Shown here: piece after piece, positions 36,899 to 40,497 of the stretch
Position numbering within the stretch: the first letter of the stretch is position 1
Layout of the letters: every line of letters starts with the position of its first letter
From: a virus
IMG/VR virus record: IMGVR_UViG_3300042937_000590
Location: 1 to 40,497 of that record
Length of the DNA: 40,497 bases
Reading direction: 5' to 3' (one strand)
Program-made: the position numbers and the translations under genes
Notes under the pieces: model-generated
Told to the model about the DNA's origin: nothing
Seen by the model: the letters and a program-made list of their open reading frames with translations, nothing else
Databases searched by the model: none

Positions 36899-37722
36899 AG
36901 ATCGGCCTCATCATCGGCACGCGAGGCAACCCACGCCGTGCGGCGGCGGTGGTTGAGACAGCGCGCGCCTTGGCGAGCAACAATCACGACGTGTCCGTCA
37001 CCGTGTCATGCGACGCCGACGACGCGGCCACGGTCCAGTATTTCCGGGGCTATCCAGGGACTCGCATTATTGCCGGCCCGCGACCCGCTGGCGTGGCAGA
37101 GGTGTGGAACCGCTGTATTCCGGTTGTGGACGCCGATTTGGTCATTGCCCTAGCCGACGACGGTTTCATTGCTACGCCACTTTGGGACGAGTGCCTCGCC
37201 ATGCTGGCGACCGAAGGCCGGTTCCCGCGCGAGCTTCTGGCCTTTGCGCTCCACGATACCGCCAACCCCGGACAGCCCACGGTGCTGGGCGGCTCGCGGG
37301 AATGGATCGACCTCATCGGCGGCAAGATGATCGATGACCGTTTCCCGTTCTGGTTTGCGGATACGGCATACGCTGAGACGTGGTCTTTCGTGACGGGCGA
37401 GTATCTGCCCATTCTGCCGATCACCATTGCCAGCAAGCCGGGCCGGTTCAACCCGCGCCTCCGCGACATGGGCTTCTGGTGGGACTTCTACGTCGCGACG
37501 CGCGGTGAGCGTGTCCTTCGTGCCGAGCAAATCCGGCGCGACCTTGGGATCACCCTTCCTCCGGGCCGCCTCCGCGCCATCCTCGACGGATGGGAAGCGC
37601 GCGACAGGCTTGGTCGCCCTGGAGCCATCGAAATTGCAAAGGCTTTGCCAGAGCGTGAGCCGGACGCCGTGTACCTAAGCGCGTACAGGGCCGCTCGCCA
37701 TTACATGAGGATCGCCGCATGA
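36895..37722 (+). CDS. Glycosyltransferase 2 (GT2-like)
   Basis: Protein of 275 residues from GTG 36895 (GTGA overlap with glycosyltransferase 1). N-terminal KIGLIIGTRGNPRRAAAVVE and a central VVDADLVIALADDGFIATPL give the GT2 pattern with a D-x-D-like DADLVIALADD. A second possible catalytic Asp is in FNPRLRDMGFWWDFY. The pair of coupled transferases suggests sequential sugar additions to one acceptor. Substrate unknown. Confidence 0.75.
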   Translation: MKIGLIIGTRGNPRRAAAVVETARALASNNHDVSVTVSCDADDAATVQYFRGYPGTRIIAGPRPAGVAEVWNRCIPVVDADLVIALADDGFIATPLWDECLAMLATEGRFPRELLAFALHDTANPGQPTVLGGSREWIDLIGGKMIDDRFPFWFADTAYAETWSFVTGEYLPILPITIASKPGRFNPRLRDMGFWWDFYVATRGERVLRAEQIRRDLGITLPPGRLRAILDGWEARDRLGRPGAIEIAKALPEREPDAVYLSAYRAARHYMRIAA

Positions 37723-38075
37723 CAGTTAGCAACGCCATGACAGAGGCGGGCATCGCCACGTATGAGCGGATCAACCGGGCGCGCATGAGCCCGCAGGCGA
37801 TTGTCGCCGCGATATACAACGCGATGGACACGGTGCGGCGCCGGGAGGCCATCAAGGCGCCTGGACCGGCGGCAGCATATGTCCATCAGGCTTGGCCGTC
37901 CTATCGCTACGGGCCGAACGGCGAGAGCCGGGTATTCCTGTGCGCCGATGATGTGCCGGAAGGCTGGAGCGACACGCCGGACTTTGTGACCGTCGCGCGG
38001 GAAATGGGCGCTGAGACGATGGCAGACCTTGCCGAGAAGCGTCGCCCCGGAAGGCCGCGCAAGGAGGCCGCATGA
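37719..38075 (+). CDS. Hypothetical protein of head module
   Basis: Protein of 118 residues, ATGA overlaps at both ends. Helical N-terminus (ATYERINRARMSPQAIVAAI), a central SYRYGPNGESRVFLCADDVPE and a basic C-terminal RRPGRPRKEAA. The VFLCADDVPEGW segment recurs in proteins of related phages, but I know no function. Confidence 0.65.
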   Translation: MTVSNAMTEAGIATYERINRARMSPQAIVAAIYNAMDTVRRREAIKAPGPAAAYVHQAWPSYRYGPNGESRVFLCADDVPEGWSDTPDFVTVAREMGAETMADLAEKRRPGRPRKEAA

Positions 38076-38254
38076 CGACAGACACAATGCGGGACCGGCA
38101 GGAGGCCGAGGAGCGCCTTCACGCCATCAAAGAGGCGATGGACACGCTGCTAGCGCCGACGCGGCCTCTCTACACGCCGACCGCTGTAGAGCTTCTGGTG
38201 GCCCTCAATCAGCGCGGGCTGAAGATTGTCAGATCACACGGAGAAAATATCTAA
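38072..38254 (+). CDS. Hypothetical small protein of head module
   Basis: Protein of 60 residues, coupled to both neighbours (ATGA, TAATG). Mostly helical: MRDRQEAEERLHAIKEAMDT, then a short C-terminal region. No family recognised. Confidence 0.62.
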   Translation: MTTDTMRDRQEAEERLHAIKEAMDTLLAPTRPLYTPTAVELLVALNQRGLKIVRSHGENI

Positions 38255-38703
38255 TGCCCAATCCCGTTGAAATTGTCGGAACGTATCGAGCAACGGCACC
38301 GACCAACGCCGAAGGCCCCGCCCAGATTCTGACCGATGCGGCGGGCCGAATTGTCATCACATCCAGCACAGGCACAGGGGCGAAGGCACCTAGCGCCAGC
38401 CTGTCTGTTGTCCCGGCTGGTTTTCAATACGAGACGGTAGCAGCCGGGCAGACGGCGCAAGTTCTAGGCGCGACCGGCGCGGCGGCCGATTATCTCAGCC
38501 ACATCATCCTTCAACCAGCAGCGACGGTTGCGGGTACAACCACGGTCCTCGATAACGCGACGGTCATTTACACCTTCACGACGGGCACGCTCGCGGACCT
38601 GCGCCCCATCATCGTGCCGATTGGCTGCTTCAGCGTTTCCGGGGCGTCGAAGGTCACAACCGGCGCAAGCATGGCTGCGGTTGGCGTGGGGAGCTTCACC
38701 TGA
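38254..38703 (+). CDS. Adhesin cassette, first gene, copy 2
   Basis: Protein of 149 residues; ATG 38254 overlaps the previous TAA. N-terminal 70 residues (EIVGTYRATAPTNAEGPAQI) are extra compared with copy 1, while the C-terminal half is clearly homologous to 11471-11776 (see there). The stop overlaps the next gene (TGATG), exactly as in copy 1. Probably a virion surface protein. Confidence 0.75.
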   Translation: MPNPVEIVGTYRATAPTNAEGPAQILTDAAGRIVITSSTGTGAKAPSASLSVVPAGFQYETVAAGQTAQVLGATGAAADYLSHIILQPAATVAGTTTVLDNATVIYTFTTGTLADLRPIIVPIGCFSVSGASKVTTGASMAAVGVGSFT

Positions 38704-39539
38704 TGCGCTTTGGGGACATCCTGATGACGTCGGCGACCGCGTCTAGTGCGGGCAACTCTCTGGATGACGACGTTCTTCTGTGGCGTGATGCTGTCGTCAC
38801 GAACGGGGGCACCGTCAGCGCGGGGAGACTTGCGATTGTCAGCGTGTTTGTTTCGGCTGAGAAGGCGTCTGGCGCATGGGCGCTAACGGATGATTATTGG
38901 GGCCTCTGGGCTGAGAGCGCAATTCAGGCGCTTACGTCGCTAAAACAACTTCGCCTTGCCGTGGCGACCAATTCGCCGACCTTCACGGTGGATCGTGGAT
39001 ATTTATTCAATGGAACTACAAATTACCTAGACACGGGCTTTGTCCCGGCAACTCATGCCGTGGCGATGGCCGCAACGTCGATACACGCGGAGATTTACGA
39101 ACGCACGAACGTCAACGGCAGTTCCAATGTTTCGTCGTTCGGGACAACCTCCACAAGTAATCGGTCGATTCGTGTAAACCCTCGCGGGACCAATAGCGCC
39201 TATTTGGGCGCGGGCAGCACGAACGGGACGTTTACGCTGCCTTCAGCGAACAGCCAAGGTTTGACACAGACCGGGCGAGACGGCGCGGCTGTGACGGATG
39301 TTTACGGCGCAAGGAATGGAGTCAACATGACCCGCGCTGTTAACCCGTCCGCTCTCGGTGCCTCGCTTTCAATTTATTCTTTCTATACCGGTGCGTATAA
39401 CAATTCGGGCGCGGCGACGGGTTTCCGTGCTGCGGCTGCTGGCTTTGCTGCCTGCGGTGCCGCGCTCAGTCAGGCGCAGCGTCTTGCGCGCTATAACGCA
39501 GTGCAGGCGTGGGCGACCTCTGTAGGGGCGCAGGTATGA
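38703..39539 (+). CDS. Adhesin cassette, second gene, copy 2 (LamG-like)
   Basis: Protein of 278 residues from ATG 38703. The layout resembles concanavalin/LamG domains: YLFNGTTNYLDTGFVPATHA, STSNRSIRVNPRGTNS, then SFYTGAYNNSGAATGF and a short helical end with LSQAQRLARYNAVQAWA. Weakly related to 11776-12543. Presence in the head operon suggests a capsid or connector fibre rather than a tail tip. Confidence 0.65.
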   Translation: MRFGDILMTSATASSAGNSLDDDVLLWRDAVVTNGGTVSAGRLAIVSVFVSAEKASGAWALTDDYWGLWAESAIQALTSLKQLRLAVATNSPTFTVDRGYLFNGTTNYLDTGFVPATHAVAMAATSIHAEIYERTNVNGSSNVSSFGTTSTSNRSIRVNPRGTNSAYLGAGSTNGTFTLPSANSQGLTQTGRDGAAVTDVYGARNGVNMTRAVNPSALGASLSIYSFYTGAYNNSGAATGFRAAAAGFAACGAALSQAQRLARYNAVQAWATSVGAQV

Positions 39540-39757
39540 GCCGCCTGATCATCCTCACCGCCGCAGAGGCCGACGCCGTGCGCGGCATGTCCACGCCCAC
39601 GGCGGCCATCGAGCCGGTCGCGCTCACGGACGGGCGCTACATGCTGGGCGACGAAGTGCTGACCGATCCGGCGCACGCCAAGCACCTGTCGAAGCTGTCC
39701 GGTCTGGCGAGAGCCGACGTGAAAGACATCGCGGCGTTACTGCTAGAGGACCAATAA
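39536..39757 (+). CDS. Hypothetical small protein before connector genes
   Basis: Protein of 73 residues, ATG 39536 in an ATGA overlap. Sequence SRLIILTAAEADAVRGMSTP, then TDGRYMLGDEVLTDPAHAKH. Similar short proteins occur before gp4-type genes in related phages. Function unknown. Confidence 0.65.
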   Translation: MSRLIILTAAEADAVRGMSTPTAAIEPVALTDGRYMLGDEVLTDPAHAKHLSKLSGLARADVKDIAALLLEDQ

Positions 39758-39760
39758 GGC

Positions 39761-40096
39761 ATGCCTAACGTCCAGAACTTCGACATTGTGGCGGGCGAGA
39801 CGCGCACGCTCCCCATGTACGCCCGCGACCCTGACAACGCGGTACAGAGCCTGTCTGGCTTGACGGTACAGTGGCGCGTTGGTCAACCGCCGTGGGATCC
39901 GGCGCGCGAGACGCCGACGCTGACCAAGACCACCACCATCGTTTCAGCCGCAGCGGGCTCGTTCTCCGTCGCCCTGACCTATGACGACACATACCAGCTA
40001 GAGGGCGACTTCCTGCACCAGGCGGTCACGTCATCCGGCCTCGTGGTGGTGACGGGCCGCCTTCACGTCCGACAGGGCATCAGGAGCGGATCATGA
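39761..40096 (+). CDS. Small virion-associated protein, allele B (complete)
   Basis: Protein of 111 residues, full version of the gene truncated at the left window edge. Start ATG 39761, three bases after the previous stop. The two copies differ at few residues despite many third-position changes in the DNA, so both are under purifying selection. It overlaps the gp4-like gene directly (ATGA at 40093), whereas in allele A the tailspike lies between. Confidence 0.82.
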   Translation: MPNVQNFDIVAGETRTLPMYARDPDNAVQSLSGLTVQWRVGQPPWDPARETPTLTKTTTIVSAAAGSFSVALTYDDTYQLEGDFLHQAVTSSGLVVVTGRLHVRQGIRSGS

Positions 40097-40497
40097 GCAG
40101 CCGAACCGCACGCGACGTGATTACCTACGCCATGCAGGACTTGGGCATCGTGGCCGACCAGGAGGCCATGACCGACACGCAGGGCAATTACGGCCTGCGG
40201 AAACTGAACGACCTTCTGGCGGGCTTTGAGAGCGAGGGCATCCGCTACGCTCACACCGATCTCGCCTCGCTCGATACCGTCGTGAACGTGCCGGACGGGC
40301 AGTTGCGCAATGTCGGCCTGATGCTGCAGCGCGAGCTTGCCGGGACCTACGGCGTATCCCTGAGCCCGGATGACCAGTTGGCGATCCAGCGCGCCATGAC
40401 GGCCCTGCAAGCCTATTACTACGTGCCCATTACGTCGGCTCCCGAGCTTGCGCTGCGGCCTCGCCGGTTTGGTCGATTCAACTTTTCCGCCGGATGA
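39779..40497. repeat. Allele B of the connector block, diverged direct repeat of 1-2533
   Basis: This copy carries the same two genes as the left edge but joined directly by an ATGA overlap, with no tailspike between them. Its last base is the A of the gp4-like stop codon; in the left copy the next gene (gp10-like, 2530) starts inside that same ATGATG. A natural continuation of 40497 is therefore base 2534, which would close a circle of about 38 kb. Confidence 0.8.
40093..40497 (+). CDS. P22 gp4-like tail accessory factor, allele B
   Basis: Protein of 134 residues, ending exactly at the window edge. From MQDLGIVADQEAM on it matches allele A (2078-2533); the N-terminus (SSRTARDVITYA) is shorter and more like typical gp4 proteins (P22 gp4 begins with a short helix). 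The final 114 bases are identical to allele A, so the next gene in a circular genome should be the gp10-like gene at 2530. Confidence 0.78.
   Translation: MSSRTARDVITYAMQDLGIVADQEAMTDTQGNYGLRKLNDLLAGFESEGIRYAHTDLASLDTVVNVPDGQLRNVGLMLQRELAGTYGVSLSPDDQLAIQRAMTALQAYYYVPITSAPELALRPRRFGRFNFSAG

Noticed and set aside
1-40497. CRISPR array, diversity-generating retroelement, insertion sequence
   Set aside because: No regular repeat-spacer array, no reverse transcriptase, and no transposase with terminal inverted repeats was seen. The repeats found are iterons, operators or gene duplications.
1-40497. Long terminal repeat as a physical genome end
   Set aside because: The end copies differ by many substitutions and by 1.7 kb, so they are not identical terminal repeats as in T7-like genomes. 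The P22-type head and terminase context suggests headful packaging instead.

Overview
This window is almost certainly a temperate, P22-like podovirus or prophage (short-tailed, headful-type head and tail genes) of a GC-rich alphaproteobacterium. The P22-type assignment rests on gene order and protein resemblance: small and large terminase, a 706-residue portal, scaffold, P22-type coat protein, gp4-like tail accessory factor, 474-residue gp10-like stabilisation protein, then three gp7/gp20/gp16-like ejection proteins. The alphaproteobacterial host is inferred from a GapR (DUF2312) homologue and from overall GC-rich base use. Families are named from recognised sequence patterns; no database search was run.

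Layout. 1-2533: allele A of a short block (5'-truncated small gene, pectate-lyase-type tailspike, gp4-like gene). 2530-9777: tail stabilisation and ejection proteins. 9957-15646: tail fibre and adhesin genes. 15729-17534: lysis cassette (one-TM protein, GH24 endolysin with a C-terminal TM segment, overlapping Rz/Rz1-type spanins). 17691-23731, minus strand: integrase, excisionase-like protein, Lar-like protein, two HNH nucleases, NinB and many small early genes. 23732-24316: immunity region with a repressor gene flanked by 17-bp palindromic operators that sit inside two divergent promoter-like sequences. 24317-29919, plus strand: Cro-like protein, DnaA-domain-IV-like protein, GapR homologue, VRR-NUC nuclease, and a lambda-O-like initiator gene that carries iterons within its coding sequence. 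30052-40497: packaging and head genes, two glycosyltransferases, a second adhesin cassette, and allele B of the block seen at 1-2533.

Transcription reads as in lambdoid phages: leftward and rightward early operons diverge from the immunity region, and one long late operon runs from 30052 through the right end and, if the genome is circular or circularly permuted, on through 2530 to the spanins at 17534. Genes are tightly packed with many ATGA/GTGA/TGATG overlaps. Several genes under 60 codons are supported by that coupling and are listed here.

The most notable observations are: two diverged alleles of the connector locus at the two window ends, one with and one without a tailspike gene; a two-gene adhesin cassette present twice; iterons inside the initiator gene; three 14-bp iterons between integrase and excisionase; an excisionase-Lar fusion; and a phage GapR with an extra helix-turn-helix tail.
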